Assembly (NCBI RefSeq): GCF_016469335.1
Contig: NZ_CP059888.1
Location: forward strand, 682,001-746,000
Source of the DNA: Flocculibacter collagenilyticus
GTDB lineage: Bacteria > Pseudomonadota > Gammaproteobacteria > Enterobacterales > Alteromonadaceae
Direction of reading: 5' to 3'
Length of the DNA stretch: 64,000 bases
Part shown: positions 1 to 9,290 of the stretch, piece by piece
Position numbering within the stretch: position 1 is the stretch's first letter
How the letters are laid out: every line of letters begins with the position of its first letter
Position numbers and translations under genes: made by a program
The notes under the pieces: generated by a model
The model's input: only the letters and a program-made list of their open reading frames with translations
The model's database searches: none
What the model was told of the DNA's origin: nothing

Positions 1-286
1 GAATGTTGCCATCGTTACTTTGTGCTAATAAGTCAGCGATATGATGGAGGTAATCTGCGCGGCCGGGGATCGGTGGGCATAAGTAGCCTTGTGGAATATC
101 CCAAAACTTAACTCCGTAATAGTAATGCAACAGCGCTTGATTAAGGGTCTTTACAGCAGCAGGATCTGCAAAATCAATGGTTTGCTCGCCTTTGGGGTTT
201 AACTTAGTGAAAGATGCTAGTGCAGGGGTAACCTTTATAAGCTCAGAAATAGGGTAGCGAGTCTGATGTAAGTTTCTTGGGTGCAT
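1..286 (-). CDS. rlmF: 23S rRNA (adenine1618-N6)-methyltransferase RlmF, N-terminal part
   Basis: The minus strand from the ATG at 286 reads through the window edge without a stop, so only about the first 95 residues are present. The translation starts [16 protein letters not shown] and contains [20 protein letters not shown], which matches the start of E. coli RlmF (HPRN...H..RY, then WDIP.G.LCPP.PGRADY.HHLADLL). RlmF methylates A1618 of 23S rRNA using SAM. The SAM-binding and NPPF catalytic motifs lie outside the window. An AGGA ribosome site sits 10 nt upstream of the ATG. The gene is divergent from dinB. Confidence 0.9.
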   Translation of the reverse strand, partial: MHPRNLHQTRYPISELIKVTPALASFTKLNPKGEQTIDFADPAAVKTLNQALLHYYYGVKFWDIPQGYLCPPIPGRADYLHHIADLLAQSNDGNI

Positions 287-452
287 AAAAGTGATGTCCT
301 AGCGCGAAAAGTAGTGAAGTTTGTTTTGCAGATGGCAGTGATCATAACATTTTCAATTTCTTCAGAACATCGTTGAACTGCGGATAAGTTTATACTGAAA
401 AATAAATCAAATCGTGCTTAAAAGACAATAAAAACTTGAAATACACTCAATC

Positions 453-468
453 CTGTATAAATATACAG
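453..468 (+). promoter_or_regulatory. LexA (SOS) box overlapping the dinB translation start region
   Basis: CTGT (453-456), eight A/T-only bases, then ACAG (465-468) is a perfect match to the gammaproteobacterial LexA operator core CTGT-N8-ACAG. It ends two bases before the dinB ATG, so LexA would cover the space normally used by a ribosome binding site. SOS control of dinB is established in related bacteria. Control here is inferred from the perfect site. Confidence 0.88.
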
Positions 469-470
469 TT

Positions 471-1529
471 ATGCGTAAAATTGTACATATAGATATGGAT
501 GCGTTTTTTGTATCCGTAGAAATCCGAGATAATCCCTCCTTGGCTGGAAAGCCAGTGGCCGTTGGGGGGAAGTCTGATCGCAGAGGAGTATTGTCAACCT
601 GCAACTATATTGCAAGGCAGTATGGTGTTAGTTCGGCGATGCCCACGGCAATTGCCAAGCAAAAGTGCCCCAACTTAGTTGTTGTACCCGGTAGAATGGA
701 AGCCTACCGCGAAGCAAGTGAGCAAATCCGAGAAATATTTGAAGAGTATACAGGCAAAATTGAGCCGCTTTCGCTTGATGAGGCGTATTTAGATCTTTCT
801 GAATCTAGTTTGCACCAAGGCTCTGCTACGCTTATCGCTCAAGAAATTAGAGCCAAGATATACAAAACAACCATGTTGACTGCATCAGCAGGTATTGCAC
901 CTATTAAGTTCTTAGCCAAAATAGCTTCTGATATTAACAAGCCGAATAACCAATTTACTATTGCACCTAATGATGTACTGAATTTTATTGAAACGCTGCC
1001 ACTAAAAAAAATTCCCGGTGTTGGTAAAGTGACGACGGAGAAACTAAAACGTTTAGGTTTAGAAACGGGGGGCGATATAAGACGTTCGAAAGAAATCTTT
1101 CTAATTGAACATTTTGGTAAATATGGGCGGGTTTTATGGGATCGCTGTCATGGGATTGATAACCGAGCAGTGGAAGTGTCAAGAATTAGAAAGTCTGTGG
1201 GGGTTGAACGAACCTTTGAAAAAAACGTTAGCAGCCTAGACGAATTGTCCCGCATTTTAATTGAAAGGTTGTTGCCAGAATTAGAAAGGCGTGCACAAAA
1301 ACATTTAGCTACACGCAGTATGAATAAGCTTGGTGTAAAAGTTAAATTCGCAGATTTTCAACAAACAACTAAAGAACAAAAGCACAATCAAATAGAACGA
1401 AACACCCTGATTGAGTTATTACAAGAAGCGTTTTTTCGCGGAAACGGAAAGTCAGTGAGATTGTTAGGTATTCATATTGGGTTAGACGATGATGCGAATA
1501 CATTCGAACAATTAAACTTTGATCTATAG
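471..1529 (+). CDS. dinB: DNA polymerase IV (Y-family translesion polymerase)
   Basis: The 352-residue protein is of usual DinB length and aligns with E. coli Pol IV from the first residue (MRKIVHIDMDAFF). Metal-binding acidic residues D8, D103 and E104 are present (HIDMDAFF and SLDEAYLDLSE). The little-finger and helix-hairpin-helix region is marked by IPGVGKVTTEKL, and the C-terminus ends QLNFDL, a beta-clamp binding motif. Pol IV performs error-prone bypass of lesions during the SOS response. The ATG at 471 is chosen because residues 4-13 are conserved. No Shine-Dalgarno precedes it; a perfect LexA box occupies that position instead. The gene appears monocistronic. Confidence 0.96.
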   Translation: MRKIVHIDMDAFFVSVEIRDNPSLAGKPVAVGGKSDRRGVLSTCNYIARQYGVSSAMPTAIAKQKCPNLVVVPGRMEAYREASEQIREIFEEYTGKIEPLSLDEAYLDLSESSLHQGSATLIAQEIRAKIYKTTMLTASAGIAPIKFLAKIASDINKPNNQFTIAPNDVLNFIETLPLKKIPGVGKVTTEKLKRLGLETGGDIRRSKEIFLIEHFGKYGRVLWDRCHGIDNRAVEVSRIRKSVGVERTFEKNVSSLDELSRILIERLLPELERRAQKHLATRSMNKLGVKVKFADFQQTTKEQKHNQIERNTLIELLQEAFFRGNGKSVRLLGIHIGLDDDANTFEQLNFDL

Positions 1530-1746
1530 TAAGTCAACATTGCCATAATTCATCATTATTCAACCTGATTGATGTCATTTTTTATACTTAATATTTAGCC
1601 CACACGTTGGATATTGAAATAGTGATGAGCGGTTAAGGCTGAGATAAAGTCATTGATATAAAATACTTTTTAATATTCATTGTTTTTAATTTAGGTAAAA
1701 TAGAGCGTATTAATTAACCTTCCATTAGACTCGTCAAGGGATCAGG

Positions 1747-4700
1747 ATGCACAAAAACTTCATCGTCTTAGTGGTTATTACTATGTTGGCGCTAACAGGT
1801 TGTGGCGCTGAGAATAACAATGCCAGCGAACCTCATGCATCAAGCAAAACGCATACTCAATCCTCTGGCAACAGCGGTATCGCAGCGACGCCCTCACAGC
1901 CAACAGAACCCGAATTTAATTTAGAGCAGGTACAACAGGCTTACCGTAACACCCAACTGACGGTGCTAGATATTTCAGAGCGTAGTCGCGAAGGACGAAA
2001 CTCAATTGCTATTACGTTATCGGTGCCATTAGACCCTTCACAAGATCACCAATCGTTTTTTAATATTAGTGCGAAAAATCAAGGTGCTGTCGATGGGGCT
2101 TGGATAGTTTCTAAGTCTGGTAAAACGGTTTGGTTTCCTTTTGTAGAGCCTGATTCAGCTTACGATATTACGATTTATGAAGGGCTGGTGGCTGCAAATG
2201 GTCAACGTTTAGCGATGACTAAAAATGCGCGTATTAAAACCAGTCAATTAGCGCCCAGCGTAAATTTTGATACCACTGGTGCATTTCTTACACAAGGGCT
2301 AGGTAATGGTTTGCCGATCGTGTCGGTTAACGTAAAGCAAGTTGATATTAATTTTTATCGTGTAAAAGAAAAAAGCCGCGAACCGTTTTTGCAAGAAATG
2401 TCGAGTCGACGGGCTTATTGGGGCATTGAGCGCGTGACACAATTTGCGGATTTAGCATATACCGGCCGATACGATCTAAATATTCCAGATAACACCCGTG
2501 TAGAAAGAAGCATTGATATTGAGGGAGTGAGCGAGCTTGAACTGCCAGGTATTTATCTTGCGATTATGAATGAAGCTGGTGCGTACAATAAGCATCAGAT
2601 GATGTGGTTTTCTGTGACCGATATAGGGTTACATGCGCGATTTTATGAAACGCAGTTGGATGTTTATGCCTCCTCTTTGAAAACTGGGAAGGCATTAGCT
2701 CAAGTCAATATCAGTTTGGTCAATAATAAAGGCGAAATTCTGCAACAAAGTCTTACGTCCCCTAATGGGCAAGTTTCTTTTACCAGTAACTTAACATCGG
2801 CTGCTCTTATCGTTGCGCAAAATGAACAGCACTTTTCTGTCATTGAAATTAACAAGCCAGCGCTAGATTTATCTGATTTCAATATAGGTTTAAGGCCCAA
2901 CAAACCACAACAATTATTTATATACGCACCTAGAGATTTATACCGCCCCGGAGAGTTAGTGCACTTTAATGCATTGCTGCGTAATGATGATGGTCGATTA
3001 ACAACGTCTAGTGTATTAAAAGCGGCAATTAAAAGTCCTGATGGAACCAAGGTTAAAACCTTTAACTGGAACAGTAACACGCAAAACTTTTATCAATATC
3101 AGTGGCACATCCCTGCCAGTGCACCAGTAGGGGCTTGGCAGCTTGAAGTGAAGAGTGTGGCAGGAAAAACATTTACTTATCAATTTAAAGTAGAAGAATT
3201 TTTACCAGAACGATTAAAACTCACCTTTAACCCGAAAAACCCCCAAGAAATAACGGTAATGACAGATCAAAAAGCGCTGAAAGTGCCTGTAATGGGGGAG
3301 TATTTATTTGGTGCACCCGCTGCAGGCAATCGCTTATCAACAGAGGTTAGTATTTCACAGTGGCGTAATCCGATAAAAAGTTTGCCAACATTTGAGTTCG
3401 GCGATATTCAACAAACAAGATTTAATAAGCGGCTAGCGCTCAAGGATATTCAACTCGATCAAGAAGGCATTGGCGAGCTTGTATATCAAGGTAATTGGTC
3501 ACAGTTGCATTCTCCACAGTTGCATTCTCCACTGCGAGTTAAATTTATTAGTAGCTTATACGAGTCTGGCGGTAGACCTGTTTCTCGTACGTATTCAGGG
3601 TTGGTTTGGCCAAGTGAGAAAATGCTTGGTATTCGTACCAGCTTTGGTGATGTTAATCCGCCAGCACATTCAACAGTTAGTTTCGAAATTATTAAAGCGT
3701 CGTTAGATGGCGTTAAACATTCAGCAAATGACTTAGACATAAAATTAATTCGTGAAGATCGCCGTTATTTTTGGGTTTACTCTGACCATCAAGGCTGGCA
3801 CTACGAGTGGAATGATAATGAATATGTTGAGTTAACAGCATCGCTAGATATTAACCATGACGAAGTAGGCCGCGTTGAATTTCCTGTGACTTGGGGCAAC
3901 TACCGCTTAGAAGTGCGGGATACAAACCATAACTTGAAAACGAGCACCCGATTTTATGCAGGTTGGAACTGGTATGAAGATTGGCAAAATAGTCAGGCGG
4001 GTAGCGGGGCTGCTAGGCCAGATAAAGTAACAATGGCACTTGATAAAGCAGCATTTAATGCAAGTGATACAGCTAAGGTAACCATTGTACCGCCGCAGGC
4101 TGGTGAAGCCGTTATATTGGTTGAAGGCGATGCACCGCTTTGGATGAAAAGGCTGCATATTCCAGCTGAAGGTGCGGTTGTAGAAATTCCCATATCTGCT
4201 GACTGGCAACAGCATAATATTTATATTAGCGCAGTGGTACTGCAAGCTGGAAATAAAGTAAAAGCGCTTACTCCGAAGCGCAGTTTTGGCTTAATTCATT
4301 TACCTTTACAGCGCGAACAACGAAAACTAAATGTGCAGTTTGATGTGGCAGACAAAGCGTTACCAAATAAAACCTTACCAGTAAAGGTGATGGTGAATAG
4401 TGCCGACCGTGATGCTGAGGCTAACACAAAGGCTCAAGGCGATACTTCGCTACCTGCTGCTTTTGTTACGCTGGCGGCGGTTGACGTTGGCGTACTTAAT
4501 ATCAGTGACTTTAACACGCCAGATCCGTTTAATGCTTTTTTTGGGCAGCGACGCTATGAAGTTGATGTACGAGATATATACAACAACGTCATTGAGATTA
4601 ACCAAGCGGATAAGGCAAGGTTGCGATTTGGCGGTGATAGTGATTTAACGCGTGGAGGCAAGGCGCCACTTTCTGATGTACAAATAGTCTCTTTATTCAG

Positions 4701-6783
4701 CGGATTAGTGCCCTTAAATCAGAATGGAGAAGCCATCATTCCGCTCAACATTCCTGACTTTAATGGACGACTACGTTTAATGGCGGTGGCATTTACTGAT
4801 GAAGAGTTTGGTCATGGAGACACTGAGGTCACGATTGCCGCGCCAGTGGTGACGCAAATTGCAATGCCACGCTTTTTAGCTATGGGCGATGAAACAGCAA
4901 TCGCATTGGATGTGACAAACTTAAGTGAACAGCGCCAAGACTTATTCGTTAAGCTTAATGGTGCAGGCGCGATAGCACCACTTAACCATTCGCAAGATAT
5001 TACGCTGGAAGCGGGGACTAAGACTACCTTACATTATAATGTTAAGGCGGAAGGGCACGAAGGGCTGGCAACGTTTTCGTTGCTGGTATCAGGAGATAAC
5101 TTACCTGAAAACATTGATAAAAGTTGGCATTTAGGGTTGCGTCCTGCTTATCCTGCGGTTCATACCCGTTTGCAAAAAGTGTTGAATCAAAATGAAAGTG
5201 TAACACTTGAACAAAGTAACATTAGCGCGTTGTTACCGAACACAATTCAGGCATCAGTTGCTATTTCACCGAATGCGAATATCGATCTGAAAAACCAGCT
5301 TACCCATTTATTACAATACCCATATGGATGTTTAGAGCAAACCAGTAGCCGAGTATATCCGCTCATTTTTGCAACGCCCGACAAGCAAAAGCAGTTCAGT
5401 ACTAATTTGATCAGTGAAGAAAAGCGGCAAAGCATGATCAACAAAGGCATCGAAAGATTAGCAATGTTGCAGTTAGGTAATGGCGGGTACGGGCTATGGA
5501 GTAACACTGCAAGTGAGGAGCATTGGCTAACGACTTATATTGCAGATTTCTTGGTTAATGCTAGAGACATGGGCGTTACAGTACCCGATGAGATGTTAGC
5601 TAAAACATTACAGCGCCTACAACGATACTTAGCCCGAACACGTAGCTTTTATGATGAACGCTGGAGCGAAGATAGTAAACATTACTATTTTGCGTATAAA
5701 GCCTATGCTGCATATGTGCTAGCTGCCGTCAATCAAGCGCCGCTGGGAGCATTGCGAAGTTTGGCAAAGAACCACAGTGCTAATGCCCGCTCTGGGTTAT
5801 CGCAGTTACAGCTCGCCATCGCGTTATTTCGCATGGGAGATAAAAAGTTAGGGGAAAAACTGTTAGCAGATGCATTAAATAATCTGCCCAAAAAACGCGA
5901 CAAGTTTTTAGGCGATTATGGCAGCCAAATACGAGATTTAGCGTTGATGATACATCTATTGCTTAAGCATGATTTGGACGAGCAAGGTGCTATAGCACTA
6001 AGTTTCACGCTAGCAGAGCAGCTTAATGTGCGAGAGTATTTAAGTACCCAAGAGCGTAACGCATTATTTTTGGCAGGACTTTCGCTCGCAGAAATACAGA
6101 GCCAGCCTTGGTCGGCTGAGATAATTATGGGAGCTGCTAGCACAAAATTAAATCAAACCGCTGCTTATCATAAAACTCTAAATGCTGAGGCAATCGATAA
6201 TGCCATCAACAATACCATCAACAACGGCATCAACAACGGTATAACGATAACAGCGAAAAGCGAGCAGCCTGTATTAGCTCGTATCAGTGTTAATGGTTAT
6301 GGAACTAAGCCGCCAGCGGCAGTCGCTAATGGTATGTCGATACAGCGCCATTGGTTAAACCTAAAAGGGGAAGAGGTGAATGTACAGCAGGCAAAAGTAG
6401 GTGAGCTGTTGTTAGTAAACTTACAGGTGCGGGCAGAACAAATAACGCCAGATGCTTTGGTTGTAGATTTACTGCCAGCAGGGTTTGAACTGGAAAACCA
6501 ACATTTAGATCACGCTATTAAACTTGATGAAATAAAGGTAGACGGTAAAACCATCCAGTACTGGCAACAACGCAATCAAGTTAAACATCAGGAATACCGT
6601 GATGATCGCTATGTGGCAGCGCTAACGTTGCTTAAAGGGCGTAACACTCATTTATTTTACTTGGTGCGCGCCGTAACTCCCGGCAAATACAAAGTGCCTT
6701 CTGCGTTAGTTGAAGATATGTACCGCCCAGAAATAAGGGGAGTAGGTAAAGCAAGCCCTGATATACACGTTATTCAAAAGTAA
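1747..6783 (+). CDS. yfhM: Bacterial alpha-2-macroglobulin lipoprotein (YfhM/ECAM type)
   Basis: This is a 1678-residue protein with a lipoprotein signal (MHKNFIVLVVITMLALTGC, lipobox LTGC), so it should be anchored in the periplasm. The thioester motif of active alpha-2-macroglobulins is present as GCLEQ, with the reactive cysteine at about C1195. MG-like domains precede it and a helical complement-like domain follows. The family traps attacking proteases, covalently through the thioester. Its stop is one base before the next ATG (pbpC), the usual yfhM-pbpC pairing, which suggests joint defence and repair when the outer membrane is breached. The start has a good ribosome site (GGGATCAGG) directly upstream. 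Two in-frame tandem repeats lie inside the gene. The symbol follows E. coli usage. Confidence 0.93.
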   Translation: MHKNFIVLVVITMLALTGCGAENNNASEPHASSKTHTQSSGNSGIAATPSQPTEPEFNLEQVQQAYRNTQLTVLDISERSREGRNSIAITLSVPLDPSQDHQSFFNISAKNQGAVDGAWIVSKSGKTVWFPFVEPDSAYDITIYEGLVAANGQRLAMTKNARIKTSQLAPSVNFDTTGAFLTQGLGNGLPIVSVNVKQVDINFYRVKEKSREPFLQEMSSRRAYWGIERVTQFADLAYTGRYDLNIPDNTRVERSIDIEGVSELELPGIYLAIMNEAGAYNKHQMMWFSVTDIGLHARFYETQLDVYASSLKTGKALAQVNISLVNNKGEILQQSLTSPNGQVSFTSNLTSAALIVAQNEQHFSVIEINKPALDLSDFNIGLRPNKPQQLFIYAPRDLYRPGELVHFNALLRNDDGRLTTSSVLKAAIKSPDGTKVKTFNWNSNTQNFYQYQWHIPASAPVGAWQLEVKSVAGKTFTYQFKVEEFLPERLKLTFNPKNPQEITVMTDQKALKVPVMGEYLFGAPAAGNRLSTEVSISQWRNPIKSLPTFEFGDIQQTRFNKRLALKDIQLDQEGIGELVYQGNWSQLHSPQLHSPLRVKFISSLYESGGRPVSRTYSGLVWPSEKMLGIRTSFGDVNPPAHSTVSFEIIKASLDGVKHSANDLDIKLIREDRRYFWVYSDHQGWHYEWNDNEYVELTASLDINHDEVGRVEFPVTWGNYRLEVRDTNHNLKTSTRFYAGWNWYEDWQNSQAGSGAARPDKVTMALDKAAFNASDTAKVTIVPPQAGEAVILVEGDAPLWMKRLHIPAEGAVVEIPISADWQQHNIYISAVVLQAGNKVKALTPKRSFGLIHLPLQREQRKLNVQFDVADKALPNKTLPVKVMVNSADRDAEANTKAQGDTSLPAAFVTLAAVDVGVLNISDFNTPDPFNAFFGQRRYEVDVRDIYNNVIEINQADKARLRFGGDSDLTRGGKAPLSDVQIVSLFSGLVPLNQNGEAIIPLNIPDFNGRLRLMAVAFTDEEFGHGDTEVTIAAPVVTQIAMPRFLAMGDETAIALDVTNLSEQRQDLFVKLNGAGAIAPLNHSQDITLEAGTKTTLHYNVKAEGHEGLATFSLLVSGDNLPENIDKSWHLGLRPAYPAVHTRLQKVLNQNESVTLEQSNISALLPNTIQASVAISPNANIDLKNQLTHLLQYPYGCLEQTSSRVYPLIFATPDKQKQFSTNLISEEKRQSMINKGIERLAMLQLGNGGYGLWSNTASEEHWLTTYIADFLVNARDMGVTVPDEMLAKTLQRLQRYLARTRSFYDERWSEDSKHYYFAYKAYAAYVLAAVNQAPLGALRSLAKNHSANARSGLSQLQLAIALFRMGDKKLGEKLLADALNNLPKKRDKFLGDYGSQIRDLALMIHLLLKHDLDEQGAIALSFTLAEQLNVREYLSTQERNALFLAGLSLAEIQSQPWSAEIIMGAASTKLNQTAAYHKTLNAEAIDNAINNTINNGINNGITITAKSEQPVLARISVNGYGTKPPAAVANGMSIQRHWLNLKGEEVNVQQAKVGELLLVNLQVRAEQITPDALVVDLLPAGFELENQHLDHAIKLDEIKVDGKTIQYWQQRNQVKHQEYRDDRYVAALTLLKGRNTHLFYLVRAVTPGKYKVPSALVEDMYRPEIRGVGKASPDIHVIQK
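3502..3531 (+). repeat. Perfect 15-bp tandem duplication in the alpha-2-macroglobulin gene
   Basis: The 15-mer cagttgcattctcca occurs twice head to tail (3502-3516 and 3517-3531) and encodes QLHSP twice. It is in frame, so the protein gains five residues. A perfect copy suggests a recent slippage event. Confidence 0.85.
6199..6246 (+). repeat. 12-bp imperfect tandem repeat encoding an Asn/Ile-rich linker
   Basis: Four successive 12-mers (6199, 6211, 6223, 6235) resemble aayrscatcaac and encode NAIN-NTIN-NGIN-NGIT. They lie in frame near the C-terminus of the alpha-2-macroglobulin, probably as a length-variable linker before the last domain. Confidence 0.75.
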
Positions 6784-6784
6784 T

Positions 6785-9181
6785 ATGGAATTACTTCGGC
6801 GGAGTGTGTTAGCAATGTTTCAGCGTCAACAGAAAGTGGGAATGACTAAAAAGTCGAAATGGACTGTTGTGTTATTCGCGACGCTGGTAATTGCAGTAAT
6901 GGTCATTAAGTTACTTGATCATGCTTATCCCTTAAATTTGCCCAAGCATAATCAACTTTTTGCTCGGGTAGTGGTTGACGAGCATGACGTGCCTTTGCGT
7001 ACTTTTGCCGATGAGAAAGGTATCTGGCGCTATCCGATTGCGTTGCCAGAGGTGTCGCCACTTTATATTGAAGCGTTAATAAATTATGAAGACCGTTGGT
7101 TTTGGTCTCATCCGGGCATTAATCCATTTTCGTTATTGCGAGCGATGAAACAAAATGTGTTGAGCGGTCGCATTGTTTCAGGCGGTTCAACGTTATCGAT
7201 GCAAGTTGCTCGCATTTTGCACCCTCACGAACGAAGCATGTGGGGTAAGCTCAAACAGATGATGCGCACTATTCAATTAGAGTGGCATTTAGAGAAAGCA
7301 CAGATTTTGCAGCTTTACCTTAACACCGCTCCGTTTGGCGGCACGATTGAAGGCGTTCAAGCGGCAAGTTTCAGCTATTTAAATAAATCAGCAAAGCAAC
7401 TTACTCATGCTGAAGCTGCATTACTTGCTGTTTTACCGCAGGCTCCAACCCGTTACCGCCCAGATTTGCATAACCAAGCGGCGCAACAGGCGAGAGACAA
7501 AGTATTGCAGCGATTGGCGAAGTTTGGTGTGTGGTCACAAGAGGTGGTAGATGACGCTAAGTTGGAACAGGTTTACAGTTTTAATTTTCGGCCAGAAGAA
7601 ATAGCACCATTACTTTCCCGTAGATTACTGGCTTTTTCTGACGGTCAATCTGTTGTTAAAAGCACCCTAAATAGTGACCTGCAACAAGCCGTTAAAGATG
7701 TGCTGACCGCATATATGAGCAACCAGCCTAAGTACAGTTCAGCAGCAGTATTGGTGGTAGACAACCACACATCGTCAGTAAAGGCTTATGTTGGCACAGC
7801 TGCTTTTGCGGATGAAAGTCGCTTTGGGTATATCGACATGATACAAGCAGTGCGTTCGCCCGGCTCTACATTGAAACCTTTTCTATATGGGTTAGCTATG
7901 GATGAAGGGTTAATACATTCGCATTCATTGTTGGCTGATGTACCAAGAAGTTGGGGGGCATACCGGCCGTCAAACTTCAATGGCGCGTTTAATGGACCTG
8001 TATCGGCCACGGAAGCGTTACAACGCTCACTGAATATGCCAGCTGTAGACTTACTAGCACGGTACGGTGTTAACCGTTTTGTCGCCCAATTAGCCAATGC
8101 AGGCCTGCCATTAACCATCCCACAAGCCAGCCCCAATCTATCAGTTGTGTTAGGAGGTGCGGGTACGTCGTTAGAAAAGCTAGTTCAAGCTTATTCATCG
8201 TTAGCAAATCAAGGAATGGTAAGCGAGTTACGTTTTTTACAAAACGAGTTAGCTAAACCTAAACAGAGCCGCCGTTTACTTTCTGTAGAAAGTGCATGGG
8301 TCATTCAAGACGCATTAGCAAAAATTCGCCGACCCGACAGTATCAATACCCTAGCCGTTACCGCACCAAAGCAACCACTTGCTTGGAAAACGGGAACGAG
8401 TTATGGACACAGAGATTCATGGGCGATAGGTGTGAATAAAGACTATACCGTAGGTGTATGGCTAGGTCGACCCGACGGCACTGCTATGCCGGGTCATCAT
8501 GGCAGAGTGACTGCAGGGCCTTTATTATTTAGTGTGGCAGATTTATTAGGTGATCAGCCTGAGTCTATTAGTAAACCAGAAAATGTAGAGCAAGCCGCAA
8601 TTTGCTGGCCGTTAGGTACACTTATGCATGAACAAGCACCACGCTTTTGTCAGCAACAGCATATGGCGTGGATCATAAATCGTGTGGTACCGCCAACTTG
8701 GCACACAGCTGATAATGATGCATGGCAATCTGGCATTGTAACGTATTGGATAAATGCTGATTCGGGCTTAAGTGTGACAATGGATTGCAATGTGGCAAGC
8801 AAGCGGCAACAGCAGGTAGCTGTTTGGCCTAAGGTGTTGGAACCATGGGTAAGCCACAATGCCCGACGTCATCAATTACTCCCTGAATTAGACGATAACT
8901 GTAGGAATACAGCATTAACGCAAACAGTAACGTTAAAAATTACAGGCGTTGTGCCCAACAGTATTTTTCGCAAATCAGGTGAGATGGGGCAGTTTCCAAG
9001 CGTTTGGCTCAAAAGTATAGGCGGTGCTGGTGATAAAAATTGGTATATCAATGGTAAATACAAATACACGACGCCTGCGAATAACAGCAAGGAACATATA
9101 CTATCGTCAAAAGGCCAACAACAAATCATGGTACAAGATCAGCAAGGCAATACTGATATGGTTACAATTAACGTGCTTTAA
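6785..9181 (+). CDS. pbpC: Penicillin-binding protein 1C, bifunctional peptidoglycan synthase
   Basis: The 798-residue class A PBP has an N-terminal membrane anchor (about 27-46). A GT51 glycosyltransferase domain has its catalytic Glu at E102 in YEDRWFWSHPG. The transpeptidase domain carries S361-x-x-K (SPGSTLKPF), SLN and K535-T-G-T-S. A C-terminal PBP1C-specific domain follows. It polymerises and may crosslink glycan strands in the periplasm. It begins one base after the stop of the alpha-2-macroglobulin gene and is surely co-transcribed. No clear ribosome site precedes the ATG at 6785, so it may be translationally coupled. Internal ATGs at 6818 and 6842 are possible alternative starts. 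Confidence 0.93.
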   Translation: MELLRRSVLAMFQRQQKVGMTKKSKWTVVLFATLVIAVMVIKLLDHAYPLNLPKHNQLFARVVVDEHDVPLRTFADEKGIWRYPIALPEVSPLYIEALINYEDRWFWSHPGINPFSLLRAMKQNVLSGRIVSGGSTLSMQVARILHPHERSMWGKLKQMMRTIQLEWHLEKAQILQLYLNTAPFGGTIEGVQAASFSYLNKSAKQLTHAEAALLAVLPQAPTRYRPDLHNQAAQQARDKVLQRLAKFGVWSQEVVDDAKLEQVYSFNFRPEEIAPLLSRRLLAFSDGQSVVKSTLNSDLQQAVKDVLTAYMSNQPKYSSAAVLVVDNHTSSVKAYVGTAAFADESRFGYIDMIQAVRSPGSTLKPFLYGLAMDEGLIHSHSLLADVPRSWGAYRPSNFNGAFNGPVSATEALQRSLNMPAVDLLARYGVNRFVAQLANAGLPLTIPQASPNLSVVLGGAGTSLEKLVQAYSSLANQGMVSELRFLQNELAKPKQSRRLLSVESAWVIQDALAKIRRPDSINTLAVTAPKQPLAWKTGTSYGHRDSWAIGVNKDYTVGVWLGRPDGTAMPGHHGRVTAGPLLFSVADLLGDQPESISKPENVEQAAICWPLGTLMHEQAPRFCQQQHMAWIINRVVPPTWHTADNDAWQSGIVTYWINADSGLSVTMDCNVASKRQQQVAVWPKVLEPWVSHNARRHQLLPELDDNCRNTALTQTVTLKITGVVPNSIFRKSGEMGQFPSVWLKSIGGAGDKNWYINGKYKYTTPANNSKEHILSSKGQQQIMVQDQQGNTDMVTINVL

Positions 9182-9290
9182 CTACGCTATTAAAAGCAGG
9201 CGGAGTTTAAAAATGATAATTTGTTGATTGCTATATTGTTTGGTATAAACAATACGATTTGTTTTTCTTTAATAATAAATAGGATGCTAG

